Made by a program: the position numbers and the translations under genes. A DNA stretch of 35,387 nucleotides. Origin: Deltaproteobacteria bacterium. GTDB taxonomy: Bacteria > Desulfobacterota > Desulfobacteria > Desulfobacterales > ETH-SRB1. Under the pieces are notes generated by a model. The model saw only the letters and a program-made list of their open reading frames with translations. It was not told where the DNA came from and did not search any database. Location: NCBI GenBank assembly GCA_030262895.1, contig JAJSZW010000028.1, positions 1-35,387 on the forward strand, written 5' to 3'. Below, piece after piece: positions 1 to 8,585 of this stretch (the first letter of the stretch is position 1; the number at the start of each line of letters is the position of its first letter).

Positions 1-770
1 CCGCCCAGACCACGCCTGCCAAAATAATAGTTTATTTCAAGAAAAAACGGCTCTTTTATAACCGCTTCCGATGAAAAGAGAAAATCAAAACCTGCCAGAT
101 TTATTCCTGTCATTTTACAGAAATGCTTTGCTGATTTTACTGCCGCTTCCTGCAGATCAGGATCAGAATCAAAGTCTAAATAAGCTCCTTTTGCCAGGCT
201 GGAGCAAAATTCTTCTGTATTTTTTTGGACACGCCAGTAGGAAATAAATTTTTGCCTTATTACAACGACTCTCAAGCTTCTGCCTTGTGAAGGAATATAT
301 TCCTGTATCAAAAAACCCACATGGCCGGCACGTTCAAAATTTAAAGCCTTTTGAATAGCATCTTTAAACTCTTCAGGAGAAGTTATCAAAAACACACCGT
401 AACCCTCTCCACCCCAGTCAAACTTGAATACAAACGGAAAATCAAAAGGAAGGTTTTCGGATTCTGCTCCATAATTATCTAAAAAAGAATCAACTTTCTC
501 AAAAGTCACAGATTTCGGGTGTAAAACATTTGTTTCCCGGAAAAGACGAATCTGGCCTATTTTGCCGGGATACTTAAACTTTGCCTCATAATCAGGAAAT
601 GTATTGGAGCAATTTTTACTTGCCATATTGTAAAGGACTTCATTGCAACCCTGAGGCAGGATTACGGCATCGGCAGCCTTTATTGCAGCAAGATCATCAG
701 CATCGGGCTTGCGTCCTGCGCAGATTATATATTTATCTGCCCCAAAACAGGGATGAAAAGAAACAATCAT
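1..770 (-). CDS. ATP-grasp domain protein, RimK-like (3' end outside window)
   Basis: The open frame runs from an ATG at 770-768 to the window edge, giving 256 codons without a stop, so the C-terminus is missing. The N-terminus (MIVSFHPCFGADKYIICAGR) leads into a pre-ATP-grasp region. ATP-grasp signatures follow: a nucleotide-binding strand VFKFDWGGEGYGV near residues 135-148, IQEYIPSQGRSLRVVV around 182-197, and the metal-binding strand FFLEINYYFGRRGLGG at the visible end. Family members ligate a carboxylate to an amine or thiol using ATP; the substrate here is unknown. The start codon shares one base with the TGA stop of era (TGATG), so the two are probably translationally coupled in one operon. 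It could act in peptide or cofactor ligation; no specific function is claimed. Confidence 0.75.
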   Translation of the reverse strand, partial: MIVSFHPCFGADKYIICAGRKPDADDLAAIKAADAVILPQGCNEVLYNMASKNCSNTFPDYEAKFKYPGKIGQIRLFRETNVLHPKSVTFEKVDSFLDNYGAESENLPFDFPFVFKFDWGGEGYGVFLITSPEEFKDAIQKALNFERAGHVGFLIQEYIPSQGRSLRVVVIRQKFISYWRVQKNTEEFCSSLAKGAYLDFDSDPDLQEAAVKSAKHFCKMTGINLAGFDFLFSSEAVIKEPFFLEINYYFGRRGLG

Positions 771-1708
771 CAGTAACCAAATCTTCTCAAAGCCTTAGTG
801 TCTTTGCTCCAGTTTTTCTGCACCCTCACGAAAAGCTTTAAAAAAACCTTTGCGCCGACCATCCTCTGGATTTCCATGCGAGCCTCCTCGCCTATTTTTT
901 TAAGCTTGCTCCCACTTTTTCCTATTATTATGCCTTTCTGAGAATCACGCTCAACATGAATGGTTGCATATATTTTAACAAGAGAACCTTTGGCGTCTTC
1001 GGAAAAAGAATCAATAGTCACAGCTATTGAGTATGGCACTTCCTCACCGGTTAAACGAAAAACCTTTTCACGAACCATCTCGGCAGCAATAAAGCGTTCC
1101 GGCATATCAGTTACGGCATCTTCGGGAAAGAATGGGGGGCCATTCGGCAGAATGCGCTCCATCGCCTTGATAAGCTCTTCCACCTGAGTTCCATGTTTTG
1201 CAGAAACAGGTAAAACAGCCTCAAAAGGGTAAGCCTTTACCCATTTATCTATGATAACAAGAAGTTCAGGTTTTTTTATTAGATCTATCTTGTTAAGGAC
1301 AAGAATAACCGGTCTTTTCTGTTTTCCAAGTCGTTTTACCAGAATCTTTTCAGACTCAGGATCAGGATTTGTCACGTCTAAAACAATCAGGATGAGATCA
1401 ACATCAGCCAGGGCTGAAAGCGCGACATCAACTATTCTAATGTTTAATGGACCTTTTGCCCTGTGGATTCCGGGTGTATCAATAAAAACTATCTGAGAGG
1501 AAGGTCTGTGCACTATCCCGATTATACGATTGCGTGTGGTCTGTGGCTTTTTGGAAGTAATTGAAATTTTCTCGCCGATCATCCTGTTTAAAAGAGTGGA
1601 TTTCCCGACATTGGGAGCACCGGCAATGGCTACAAATCCTGATTTAAAGTCAGCAAACCTGTTATTTATTTTCTTCAAAGGTTTAATACCTTTTCTATGG
1701 CAGCCCAC
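770..1708 (-). CDS. era: GTPase Era, 30S ribosomal subunit assembly factor
   Basis: Era is an essential GTPase that binds the 3' end of 16S rRNA and helps 30S maturation. The G motifs are clear: GAPNVGKST (residues 30-38), DTPGIH, NKID and SAKHG. A C-terminal KH RNA-binding domain contains IIIGKSGSKLKKIGEEAR. Length is 312 aa from the GTG at 1708, against about 300 for the family. An alternative start is TTG at 1678, whose last bases overlap the ysxC stop (TTGA). It gives 302 aa and the usual short leader before the G1 motif, so I consider it at least as likely. The gene follows ysxC directly and its stop overlaps the next start, so it sits mid-operon. Function is certain; the start is not. 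Confidence 0.96.
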   Translation of the reverse strand: MGCHRKGIKPLKKINNRFADFKSGFVAIAGAPNVGKSTLLNRMIGEKISITSKKPQTTRNRIIGIVHRPSSQIVFIDTPGIHRAKGPLNIRIVDVALSALADVDLILIVLDVTNPDPESEKILVKRLGKQKRPVILVLNKIDLIKKPELLVIIDKWVKAYPFEAVLPVSAKHGTQVEELIKAMERILPNGPPFFPEDAVTDMPERFIAAEMVREKVFRLTGEEVPYSIAVTIDSFSEDAKGSLVKIYATIHVERDSQKGIIIGKSGSKLKKIGEEARMEIQRMVGAKVFLKLFVRVQKNWSKDTKALRRFGY

Positions 1709-2259
1709 ACATTGTCTTTTCCCTGACGTGATTTTGCGGAAAACAGTATCAAGTCATTCCTGTCAACAGACAGGGCGTTTGATATGGAAAGATGCTGCTT
1801 AATCTGTTTTGTTTTTGACAGTTTATCAGCTTTTGTCAGTATAAGGACAGCCGGAATATTATAATGATAAAGCCAGTCCATAAGATCCAATTCGTACTTA
1901 CCGGGCATACGCCGTATATCCATAATTAATACAATACCTTTTAAAGTTTTTCTATAAGTAAGATATGTCTCAATCATGGGGCCCCAGGTTTTCTGTATAG
2001 ACGCTGGAACCTTTGCGTATCCGTACCCGGGGAGGTCTACAAACGAAAATTTCTCATTTATAAGAAAAAAGTTGATGAGCTGAGTACGCCCTGGTGTTGA
2101 ACTTGTCTTAACCAGACGCTTCCGGTTTAAAAGTGTATTAATAAGAGAAGATTTGCCCACATTGGAACGTCCTGCAAAAGCTATTTCCGGCAGGACTGCC
2201 GGAGGATACTGAGATGGCTTAACAGCACTTGTAATGAATTCAGCGGATTTTATTTTCAT
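1675..2259 (-). CDS. ysxC: Ribosome biogenesis GTPase YsxC/EngB
   Basis: This 194-aa TrmE-Era-EngA-EngB family GTPase takes part in large-subunit ribosome assembly. The motifs are GRSNVGKSS (G1), TSSTPGRTQLINFF (G2 region), DLPGYGYA (G3), LTKADK (G4) and FSAKSRQG (G5). The length matches EngB proteins, which are essentially a bare G domain. The ATG at 2259 has a weak ribosome-binding site and lies 27 bp after the hisG stop. The end overlaps the start of era, so two ribosome-assembly GTPases are expressed together. No unusual residues are seen. Confidence 0.95.
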   Translation of the reverse strand: MKIKSAEFITSAVKPSQYPPAVLPEIAFAGRSNVGKSSLINTLLNRKRLVKTSSTPGRTQLINFFLINEKFSFVDLPGYGYAKVPASIQKTWGPMIETYLTYRKTLKGIVLIMDIRRMPGKYELDLMDWLYHYNIPAVLILTKADKLSKTKQIKQHLSISNALSVDRNDLILFSAKSRQGKDNVWAAIEKVLNL

Positions 2260-2286
2260 TTAATGTAGCAGTTTACGGTTAACTGT

Positions 2287-3162
2287 CTATACTACCTTAT
2301 TAAGCGGATACTCAATTATACCTTCAGCGCCGGTTTTAAGGAGGTATGGGATTAAATCCCTAACAACATCGGAGTCTACAACTGTTTCTACTGAAAACCA
2401 TTTTGACTGATAAAGGGGCGCTACTGTTGGGGCATTCAGGCTTGGGAGCAGAGATATAATATTTTCAATTTTTGATTCAGGCACATTCATTTTAAGCCCA
2501 ACCAGTTTTTCACCTAAAAGAGCTCCTTTGAGTAAAAGAGCTATCTGTTCTATCTTTTCTTTTTTAAAAGCATCCTCCCATGCATTGTGATTTGTGATAA
2601 GCTGAGTATTGGTTTGCATCAGTTCCTTTATAATACGGAGTCCATGCGCCTTTATTGTGCTTTCGGTCTCAGTAACCTCAACGATGGCATCTGCAAGACC
2701 GGAAACAACCTTTGCCTCTGTTGCGCCCCATGAAAATTCAATTGCGACATCAATACCCTTTTCAGCAAAGTATCTTTTCGTAAATTCAACCAGCTCTGTT
2801 GCCACTTTTTTTCCCTGAAGGTCTTCCGGTTTATTAATCGGCGAGTCATAAGGAACAGCCAGCACCCACCTCGCAGGACGCGAACTTACCTTGGAGTAAA
2901 CAAGATCAGCAACAACTCGAACATCAGAACTGTATTCAGCGATCCAGTCCTTCCCTGTCAGCCCTGCATCAAGAGTTCCGTTTTCTACATAACGCGACAT
3001 CTCCTGAGCCCTGCAAATCGCACATTCAATTGAGTCATCGTTAATTTCAGGGAAATAGCTTCTTCCATTAACATTTATCTTCCACCCTGACCGCTTGAAA
3101 AGTGCTATTGTAGCATTTTGCAGGCTGCCCTTGGGAATGCCCAGTTTTAATTTTCTACTCAT
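2287..3162 (-). CDS. hisG: ATP phosphoribosyltransferase, long form (HisG)
   Basis: HisG condenses ATP with PRPP in the first step of histidine synthesis. At 291 aa it is the long form: two catalytic periplasmic-binding-protein-like lobes plus a C-terminal ACT-like regulatory domain (about residues 215-291) for histidine feedback. Long-form HisG works without HisZ. Visible features are [20 protein letters not shown] at the N-terminus, [12 protein letters not shown], and [20 protein letters not shown], which covers the PRPP-binding stretch. The ATG overlaps the hisI stop as ATGA, with a strong AGGAGG inside the end of hisI, so the two are translationally coupled. The other his genes are not in this window. 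Confidence 0.95.
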   Translation of the reverse strand: MSRKLKLGIPKGSLQNATIALFKRSGWKINVNGRSYFPEINDDSIECAICRAQEMSRYVENGTLDAGLTGKDWIAEYSSDVRVVADLVYSKVSSRPARWVLAVPYDSPINKPEDLQGKKVATELVEFTKRYFAEKGIDVAIEFSWGATEAKVVSGLADAIVEVTETESTIKAHGLRIIKELMQTNTQLITNHNAWEDAFKKEKIEQIALLLKGALLGEKLVGLKMNVPESKIENIISLLPSLNAPTVAPLYQSKWFSVETVVDSDVVRDLIPYLLKTGAEGIIEYPLNKVV

Positions 3163-3539
3163 TTCTTATATACCTCCTCAGGATCAAACAAAGGCTTTCC
3201 AATAATTTTTATTGATCCATCTTCTTCAACTCTTTTATAAAAACAGCTTTTATGACCCGTGTGACAGGCGGCACCTCCAACCTGTTCAACCTTCAAAAGA
3301 ACTGTATCATCATCACAATCTATTCTTACCTCTTTAACTATCTGCATATTCCCTGAAGTTTTTCCCTTGATCCAGAGTTCATTCCTTGTACGGCTGTAAA
3401 ATGTAGCCTTGCCTGTTGAAAGGGTTGTCTCCCAGGCCTCTTGATTCATAAAAGCCAGCATTAATACTTCCCCTGTTTTATAATCCTGGACTATAGCGGG
3501 GACAAGGCCTCTGATTTTATTAAAATCGAGTCTGATCAT
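3159..3539 (-). CDS. hisI: Phosphoribosyl-AMP cyclohydrolase (HisI)
   Basis: This 126-aa protein opens the purine ring of phosphoribosyl-AMP, the third step of histidine synthesis. It has [17 protein letters not shown] near the N-terminus, the metal-binding DCDDD (about residues 75-79) and the zinc-ligand motif CHTGHKSCF. It is the stand-alone cyclohydrolase with no HisE (pyrophosphohydrolase) domain, so HisE should be encoded elsewhere. The ATG at 3539 is preceded by GAGG. It is the first gene of the hisI-hisG-ysxC-era run. The 558-bp gap upstream is filled by two mobile palindromes. Confidence 0.95.
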   Translation of the reverse strand: MIRLDFNKIRGLVPAIVQDYKTGEVLMLAFMNQEAWETTLSTGKATFYSRTRNELWIKGKTSGNMQIVKEVRIDCDDDTVLLKVEQVGGAACHTGHKSCFYKRVEEDGSIKIIGKPLFDPEEVYKK

Positions 3540-3639
3540 TGGTATAAGCCTCGTTAATTTATAGATTTTCTGATGATGACGAATTAAAACTTGATTAGAT
3601 AACTATATTATGCAATAAAGTCAAATTCTTTTTCATGTC

Positions 3640-3821
3640 AGGAACGGGGACGAAATAACTTCCCCAAGTAGGCGCATAGATTTGGGTCAAATTTGTTCGA
3701 TCTCAAATCACAAAAGTTGATGGAATAGCAGGCTATTTTGATATTTTTGTGATTTGAGATCGGGCAAAGGTGGCCTGAAGCTGTGATGTATAGTTGGGGA
3801 AGTTATTTCGTCCCCGTTCCT
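3640..3821 (+). repeat. 182-bp long-palindrome repeat, copy 1
   Basis: The terminal inverted repeats are perfect over 28 bp (3640-3667 and 3794-3821) and begin AGGAACGGGGACG. A nested inner inverted repeat has arms GATCTCAAATCACAAAA and TTTTGTGATTTGAGATC, with an innermost AATAGC/GCTATT. A second 182-bp copy in the same orientation lies at 24621-24802 and differs at only six positions. There is no reading frame inside and no obvious target duplication. It looks like a MITE or REP-type element mobilised in trans. The terminus resembles sequences I associate with REP-associated (Y1) transposases, but that link is an inference. Confidence 0.85.
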
Positions 3822-3851
3822 TAGGATTCTTGAAAACTGATTGGATATCTG

Positions 3852-4050
3852 GTAAGCGTTCATGGAACATTGAAATTAGAAATTGGGCCATCATGCTTTT
3901 GTACTGTTGATGAACGCATTCAATTTTGGGTTGTAATTTCTACTATGCTGTTAGATAATTATATTATTTGACAGCTCACGGTGTTCTGAACCTTTCATTT
4001 CTCCCTAATTTCTACTTTCCAATTTCAAGTTTCAGGCCGTGAACGGCTAC
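3852..4050 (+). mobile_element. IS66-like MITE, copy A, with 8-bp target duplication
   Basis: The left end reads GTAAGCGTTCATGGAAC. The right end, reverse complemented, reads GTAGCCGTTCACGGCC. Direct repeats GATATCTG flank the element exactly at 3844-3851 and 4051-4058. It shares termini and the core TCATGCTTTTGTAC with copy C (28125-28224) and termini with copy B (8537-8585). Termini starting GTAA and 8-bp duplications are properties of the IS66 family. There is no transposase inside. With the preceding palindrome it accounts for most of the gap between hisI and the PBP gene. Confidence 0.8.
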
Positions 4051-4097
4051 GATATCTGATAATATATAAATTTATATGGAATTCGGAATTTTGTAAT

Positions 4098-6503
4098 ATG
4101 GTTAAACAAAAAAGCACATCTGAAATATTAAAAAAGCGAGCCAAACGAGAAACAGGAAGATTTATAACGAATATTTTCTTATGGTTTGCCAGACTTATCG
4201 TATTAATAATATTATCAAGCTCCATTACCATAGGCGGGATTTATTTTTACCTCAGCAGAGATCTTCCTAAAATTTCTTCTCTAGCCGATTATCATCCTCC
4301 AATTATTACAACTGTTTATTCGGATGACAACAGAAAAATTGCTGAATTTTATAATGAACGCAGAATTGTTATACCTCTTTCCGAAATGCCGAAAATGCTC
4401 ATAGACGCTTTTATTGCAGCAGAGGATGCAAGATTTTTTAAGCATAAGGGAATAGATTTTTTAAGTATTATAAGAGCTTATTTTAAAAATATTGAGGCTG
4501 GTACCATAGTTCAGGGTGGAAGCACTATTACCCAGCAGGTTACCAAGTCTTTCTTGCTCACACCTGAAAAAAATTACACCCGCAAAATAAAAGAGGTCAT
4601 TCTTGCATATCGCATAGACAAGAAATTTACCAAAGAAGAAATTCTCTTTCTATATTTGAACCAAATATATCTAGGACATGGCGCATATGGCGTGGAAGCT
4701 GCTGCAGGAAATTACTTCGGCAAATCCGCTAAAGACCTGAACCTTGCTGAATGCGCTATTTTAGCAGGGCTGCCCCAGGCCCCCAGCAGATATTCACCTT
4801 TCAAAAGTCCTGAAAAAGCAAAGCAACGCCAGATATACGTTCTAAACCGCATGATTGCTGAAGACTATATTACAAATATTCAAGCGACAGAAGCAATAAA
4901 TACCGAACTGGATATAAAACCTCGGCGCAACTGGTATATTGAAAAAGTCCCCTTTTATACAGAGCATATAAGGCGTTATATTGAAAAAAAATACGGCCCT
5001 GATGCTTTATATAATGATGGCCTCAAGATTTATACTGCTGTCAATATTGAAATGCAGAAGACTGCAAGGAAAGAGATAGAAAAAGGTTTAAAGGCTCTTG
5101 ACAAACGCCAGGGTTATCGTGGCCCCCTTAAACATCTATCGGAAGAAGAAATCGAAGCTTTTTCAAAAGAACTCCGGAAGGAGCTTGAAGAAAATCCTGT
5201 TGAAGAAGGAAAGATAGTTAATGGGGTCGTAATTGAGGTTAATGATACTAACGATACCGCTATTGTTCGTATTGGAAATGCTCAGGGGATAATTAATATT
5301 AATGGTATGCGCTGGGCGAGAAAGCCTGATCCCGAAGTCCCCTACTACGAAGCTAGAGTAAAACATCCTGGAGAAGTCCTCGATATCGGCGATGTTATAC
5401 TGGTAAAAATTAATAATAAAATAACGGACTCGGATCTATGGGAACTCGAACTGGAACAGGAGCCAAATGCCCAGGCAGCACTGCTTTCTATTGAGGCTGA
5501 AACAGGCCATGTAAAAGTAGTAATTGGAGGAAGAGACTTCAGGAAAAGCCAGTTCAACAGGGCCATTCAATCGAGACGTCAGCCCGGTTCCGCTTTTAAG
5601 CCTATAATCTATGCGGCTGCAATTGACAAAGGATATACCCCTGCTAGTGTTATAATTGATTCTTCGATAGTATTTGAGGATACTGAACATAATTTTACAT
5701 GGAAACCCAGGAATTACGAAGAAAAATTTCACGGCCCTACCCTTCTGCGTGATGCCATTGTAAAATCTCGTAATGTAGTAACCATCAAAATTTTAAAAGA
5801 CATTGGTATTGATTACGCAATAGATTATGCCGGAAAACTCGGCATTACTTCAAATCTGAGCAGGGATCTTTCAATAGCTCTGGGGTCTTCCGGTATGTCT
5901 CTGTTGGAAATTGTAAAAGCATATTCTGTCTTCGCCAATCTCGGCTACCTCATCGAACCTGTCTTTATAACCCACATAATTGACAGAAACGGCAATGTGC
6001 TTGAGGAAGCCGCTATCAAAAGAAAAAAGGTAATAGATCAGAGCACAGCTTATATAATTACCAGCCTGCTTGAAGGAGTGGTAAAACATGGAACAGGCCG
6101 GAGGGTGCGGGAATTGAACAGACCGGTTGCCGGCAAAACCGGCACAACAAACAATTTGCATGATGCCTGGTTTGTGGGGTACACCCCTCGTTATATTACC
6201 GGGACATGGGTAGGCTTTGATGATGAAAGCTCACTTGGTAAAAGTGAAACTGGTTCCAGGGCCGCAAGCCCTATATGGCTTGGGTTCATGAAGTATGTAC
6301 TTGCTGATAAACCTGTAAGGGTCTTTCATATACCGGAAGGAGTGGTTTTTTCTAAAATCGATGCGGAAACCGGACTGTTACCTATTCCTGAATCTAAGAA
6401 GACAATATTTGAATGCTTCAAGGAAGGAACTGTACCGACAGAATATACAACAACGCCCGATTTAATCACTGAACCGGAAAATTTTTTTAAATCAGGGATG
6501 TAA
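4098..6503 (+). CDS. mrcA: Penicillin-binding protein 1A, bifunctional class A PBP
   Basis: This 801-aa enzyme polymerises lipid II glycan strands and crosslinks peptides at the outer face of the inner membrane. One signal-anchor helix spans about residues 24-50. The GT51 glycosyltransferase domain (about 60-240) shows EDARFFKHKG, GGSTITQQVTK and GHGAYGVEAAA. An OB-like region follows. The transpeptidase domain has S498-x-x-K501 (SAFK), S557-R-N559 and K680-T-G682, so all catalytic motifs are present. It stands alone on the plus strand between minus-strand operons. The ribosome-binding site is weak (GGAAT). The TAA stop lies at the edge of a heptamer-repeat palindrome. Confidence 0.95.
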   Translation: MVKQKSTSEILKKRAKRETGRFITNIFLWFARLIVLIILSSSITIGGIYFYLSRDLPKISSLADYHPPIITTVYSDDNRKIAEFYNERRIVIPLSEMPKMLIDAFIAAEDARFFKHKGIDFLSIIRAYFKNIEAGTIVQGGSTITQQVTKSFLLTPEKNYTRKIKEVILAYRIDKKFTKEEILFLYLNQIYLGHGAYGVEAAAGNYFGKSAKDLNLAECAILAGLPQAPSRYSPFKSPEKAKQRQIYVLNRMIAEDYITNIQATEAINTELDIKPRRNWYIEKVPFYTEHIRRYIEKKYGPDALYNDGLKIYTAVNIEMQKTARKEIEKGLKALDKRQGYRGPLKHLSEEEIEAFSKELRKELEENPVEEGKIVNGVVIEVNDTNDTAIVRIGNAQGIININGMRWARKPDPEVPYYEARVKHPGEVLDIGDVILVKINNKITDSDLWELELEQEPNAQAALLSIEAETGHVKVVIGGRDFRKSQFNRAIQSRRQPGSAFKPIIYAAAIDKGYTPASVIIDSSIVFEDTEHNFTWKPRNYEEKFHGPTLLRDAIVKSRNVVTIKILKDIGIDYAIDYAGKLGITSNLSRDLSIALGSSGMSLLEIVKAYSVFANLGYLIEPVFITHIIDRNGNVLEEAAIKRKKVIDQSTAYIITSLLEGVVKHGTGRRVRELNRPVAGKTGTTNNLHDAWFVGYTPRYITGTWVGFDDESSLGKSETGSRAASPIWLGFMKYVLADKPVRVFHIPEGVVFSKIDAETGLLPIPESKKTIFECFKEGTVPTEYTTTPDLITEPENFFKSGM

Positions 6504-6612
6504 GGGAACGGTTTACAGTTTACAGTTGTCGGTTCACAGTTTTTCCAATGAACTATGCAACGACTGAAACATTTCAACCGTGAACTGTGAACCGTTAACC
6601 GTGAACCGTTAC
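6504..6612. repeat. Heptamer-array palindrome (GTGAACC class)
   Basis: The left arm is a tandem of 7-bp units (GGTTTAC, AGTTTAC, AGTTGTC, GGTTCAC). The right arm carries the complementary units (AACCGTG, AACTGTG, AACCGTT, AACCGTG, AACCGTT), so a long hairpin is possible. The spacer holds AATGAACTATGCAACGACTG, which recurs at 13386 and, inverted, at 18393. The end, read on the minus strand, is GTAACGGTTCACGG, like the IS66-type MITE termini in this window. No clean target duplication is seen. The minus-strand radical SAM gene terminates inside it. It may also act as a bidirectional terminator between two convergent genes. Confidence 0.75.
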
Positions 6613-7647
6613 TATATCTTCTGCAAGAGATAGATCAGGTATAATCTCAACTGATTTAATGTTGAATCTTTTTTCAAGAGTTTTTATATTAAAATTCTTT
6701 ATTCCCCTCATCTTTGAGACACTCCTGGGATGAACTTTTATTCCCACTGAATCACGGCAGTCAATTTCCTCAGACTCAATAATAAACGAGGCCATATCAA
6801 GAAATATCTCCGAATGAACAAGATGCCCGAAGGCCGGGTGATAAGGGCCTGCCAGAATTGTTGCTTGTCTTTCAAAATGCTCGGATGCCTGAATGCCCAT
6901 ACGGATTACCCGTATCTTCTTTTCTCTGAATATCAGATAAATATCTTTCACAAGCGTAATGCATTGTTCAAGAGACAGAGGAGTATATTTTCCTTCTTTA
7001 TACCATCTGGACAGAATGGTGTTTTTAAGCACCAGGGTAGGATAAATTCTGACGAAATCAGGAGAAAGTGCAGCAATCCTCTTTGCTGAATATAAAGATC
7101 CTGCCCCGTTATCACCAGGCAGGCCGATCATCATCTGAAGGCCAATTTCATAATTTCTCTCTTTTAGGATACTGACTGCTTTTTCTGTGTCCGAAGATGT
7201 GTGCCCCCGTTCAGACAATGAAAGCACCTTATCATCCATAGACTGGACACCGATTTCAACTGTGGCAACAGGGAATTCCTTTAAAATATCCAGTCTTTCG
7301 TAATCTATAGTATCAGGACGTGTGGAAAATCTAATGCTTTCAACTCTTCCTTCAATTACAAATTTTGTGGCTTCATGAAGTAAAGACTTTATAAAATCAA
7401 TTTTGAGTCCAAGAAAATTACCGCCAAAAAATGAGACCTGGACTAAACTTCTGTTCCTCCCTTTATAATTTAGAAATCGATTTATATATAGCCCAATCTC
7501 TTCAGGAGAAGGTGTTTTTTGCTTTACTCCTGTTATAGCGGACTGGTTGCAGAAAACACATTTATGAGGACACCCTATATTAGGTAAAAAAACCGGAACA
7601 ATAAAAGGTTTCTCGCAACTACTCAGGTTGTCAGGTTCACGGTTCAC
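6595..7647 (-). CDS. Radical SAM protein, Elp3/Radical_SAM_C type
   Basis: This 350-aa protein has the [4Fe-4S]-cluster motif C26-x3-C30-x2-C33 (GCPHKCVFC). Typical radical SAM strands follow: VSFFGGNFLGL, IRFSTRPDTIDYERL, VEIGVQSMDD and IGLQMMIGLPGD. The C-terminal half resembles the Radical_SAM_C extension of the COG1243 group. The substrate is unknown; tRNA or protein modification is plausible. It lies just downstream of rnc. Both ends of the frame lie in heptamer repeats. The only sensible start is a GTG at 7647 within GTGAACC units, and the last residues (TVHG) and TAA come from the palindrome at 6504-6612. The functional ends may therefore differ from the ancestral ones. Confidence 0.85.
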   Translation of the reverse strand: MNREPDNLSSCEKPFIVPVFLPNIGCPHKCVFCNQSAITGVKQKTPSPEEIGLYINRFLNYKGRNRSLVQVSFFGGNFLGLKIDFIKSLLHEATKFVIEGRVESIRFSTRPDTIDYERLDILKEFPVATVEIGVQSMDDKVLSLSERGHTSSDTEKAVSILKERNYEIGLQMMIGLPGDNGAGSLYSAKRIAALSPDFVRIYPTLVLKNTILSRWYKEGKYTPLSLEQCITLVKDIYLIFREKKIRVIRMGIQASEHFERQATILAGPYHPAFGHLVHSEIFLDMASFIIESEEIDCRDSVGIKVHPRSVSKMRGIKNFNIKTLEKRFNIKSVEIIPDLSLAEDIVTVHG

Positions 7648-7661
7648 GGTTCACGGTTGGT
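7631..7661. repeat. Tandem GGTTCAC heptamers at a gene start
   Basis: Three to four units of GGTTCAC run in tandem, read as GTGAACC on the minus strand. They provide the GTG start codon of the radical SAM gene and, shifted by 7, GTG triplets in the other frames. The array is the same class as those at 6504-6612 and 28775-28926. Confidence 0.75.
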
Positions 7662-7781
7662 TACTTTGCGCTTTCCATATATCTCAGGTCTCGCATGGCA
7701 GGTGGATAAATCCACGAACGGCTGCATTTGCAGTATGCAAAGTGCAGACTCCTTACTGCTCTACTGTTTACTCCTTACACT

Positions 7782-7810
7782 GTAGGGGGCACGATGCATC
7801 GTGCCCCTAC
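7782..7810. repeat. GTAGGGG-type perfect hairpin repeat
   Basis: The palindrome has arms GTAGGGG and CCCCTAC around GCACGATGCATCGTGC. The same outer motif recurs at 33251-33306. On the minus strand the final CTAC supplies the TAG stop of rnc directly after its last codon. It could fold as a terminator-like hairpin but lacks a clear U tract. Confidence 0.7.
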
Positions 7811-8514
7811 ATATGGACTCCTTTATCTTTCAGAACCTCAAGAGCTTTTCTGGCGGCATCCTGTTCCGCCATCTTTTTGCTCTTGCCGATTCCTTCCGTT
7901 CTTACTTCACGCACATCCAGTTGGACATTGAAAGTCTTGTCGTGATCCGGACCGCTTTCATGAAGCACTCTGTATTGAGGTATTATCTTATGACTTTCCT
8001 GAACAAGCTCCTGAATCCGGCTCTTATAATCGTGATTGTCCAGCAAGGCACCAATAGAACTCAGCAAATCAGAAAAATGGTTTTCAATCATTTTAAATGC
8101 TTCATCAAAACCGCCATCAATATATACAGCGGCTATTACCGCCTCAAAAGTATCAGCCAATATGGAATTTTTTCCGCGGCCATTTGTTTGAATTTCTCCC
8201 CTGCCGAGCCTTAAAAAAGAACCCAAATCAATTGTGCGGGCTATAGTTGCGAGCTGAGACTCATTAACAAGGCCTGCGCGCATTCTTGAAAGATCACCCT
8301 CATTTAAGTCGGGATAACGCTGCATAAGAATATGCCCCACAACAAGGTTTAGTACCGCGTCTCCAAGAAACTCAAAACGCTCATTATCCTTTATGGTTGC
8401 ATCATCTTGCTCATTAACAAAGGAACTGTGGCTGAGAGCCTCTTCAAGGATAGTTATCTCATTAAATTTATACAAAATTTTTTGTTCGAATTCAGAAAGA
8501 TCTGTCTGTTTCAT
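7807..8514 (-). CDS. rnc: Ribonuclease III
   Basis: This 235-aa endonuclease cleaves double-stranded RNA in rRNA and mRNA processing. The catalytic domain carries the signature ERFEFLGDAVLN (residues 45-56), with E48 and D52 as the usual metal ligands and a second acidic site at DTFEAVIAAVYIDGG. A dsRNA-binding domain fills the C-terminus (about 160-230: DYKSRIQELVQE and KKMAEQDAARKALE). The length is normal. The start is the ATG at 8514. The stop codon is contributed by a GTAGGGG hairpin repeat. A 49-bp MITE now separates it from the upstream PHP gene. Confidence 0.96.
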   Translation of the reverse strand: MKQTDLSEFEQKILYKFNEITILEEALSHSSFVNEQDDATIKDNERFEFLGDAVLNLVVGHILMQRYPDLNEGDLSRMRAGLVNESQLATIARTIDLGSFLRLGRGEIQTNGRGKNSILADTFEAVIAAVYIDGGFDEAFKMIENHFSDLLSSIGALLDNHDYKSRIQELVQESHKIIPQYRVLHESGPDHDKTFNVQLDVREVRTEGIGKSKKMAEQDAARKALEVLKDKGVHM

Positions 8515-8536
8515 ATTTGTTTTATATACTTTCCAT

Positions 8537-8585
8537 GTAAGCGTTCACGGAACGTCGAAACAAGTTTCAAGCCGTGAACGGCTAC
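8537..8585 (-). mobile_element. IS66-like MITE, copy B (49 bp), with 8-bp target duplication
   Basis: The element reads GTAAGCGTTCACGGAACG at the left, and its right end, reverse complemented, is GTAGCCGTTCACGGC. These are the same termini as copies A and C. Exact direct repeats CTTTCCAT flank it at 8529-8536 and 8586-8593. It is the shortest copy, lacking the core found in the other two. The insertion hit the 3' end of the PHP gene: the terminal GTAGCC now supplies its TAG stop. Confidence 0.82.

Noticed and set aside
6504..6612. Possible CRISPR array in the tandem heptamers
   Set aside because: Units are only 7 bp, contiguous and degenerate, with no unique spacers of constant length and no cas genes nearby.
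7647..7945. Plus-strand frames across 7628-8214
   Set aside because: They run through repeats and the antisense of rnc, and lack ribosome-binding sites and family similarity.
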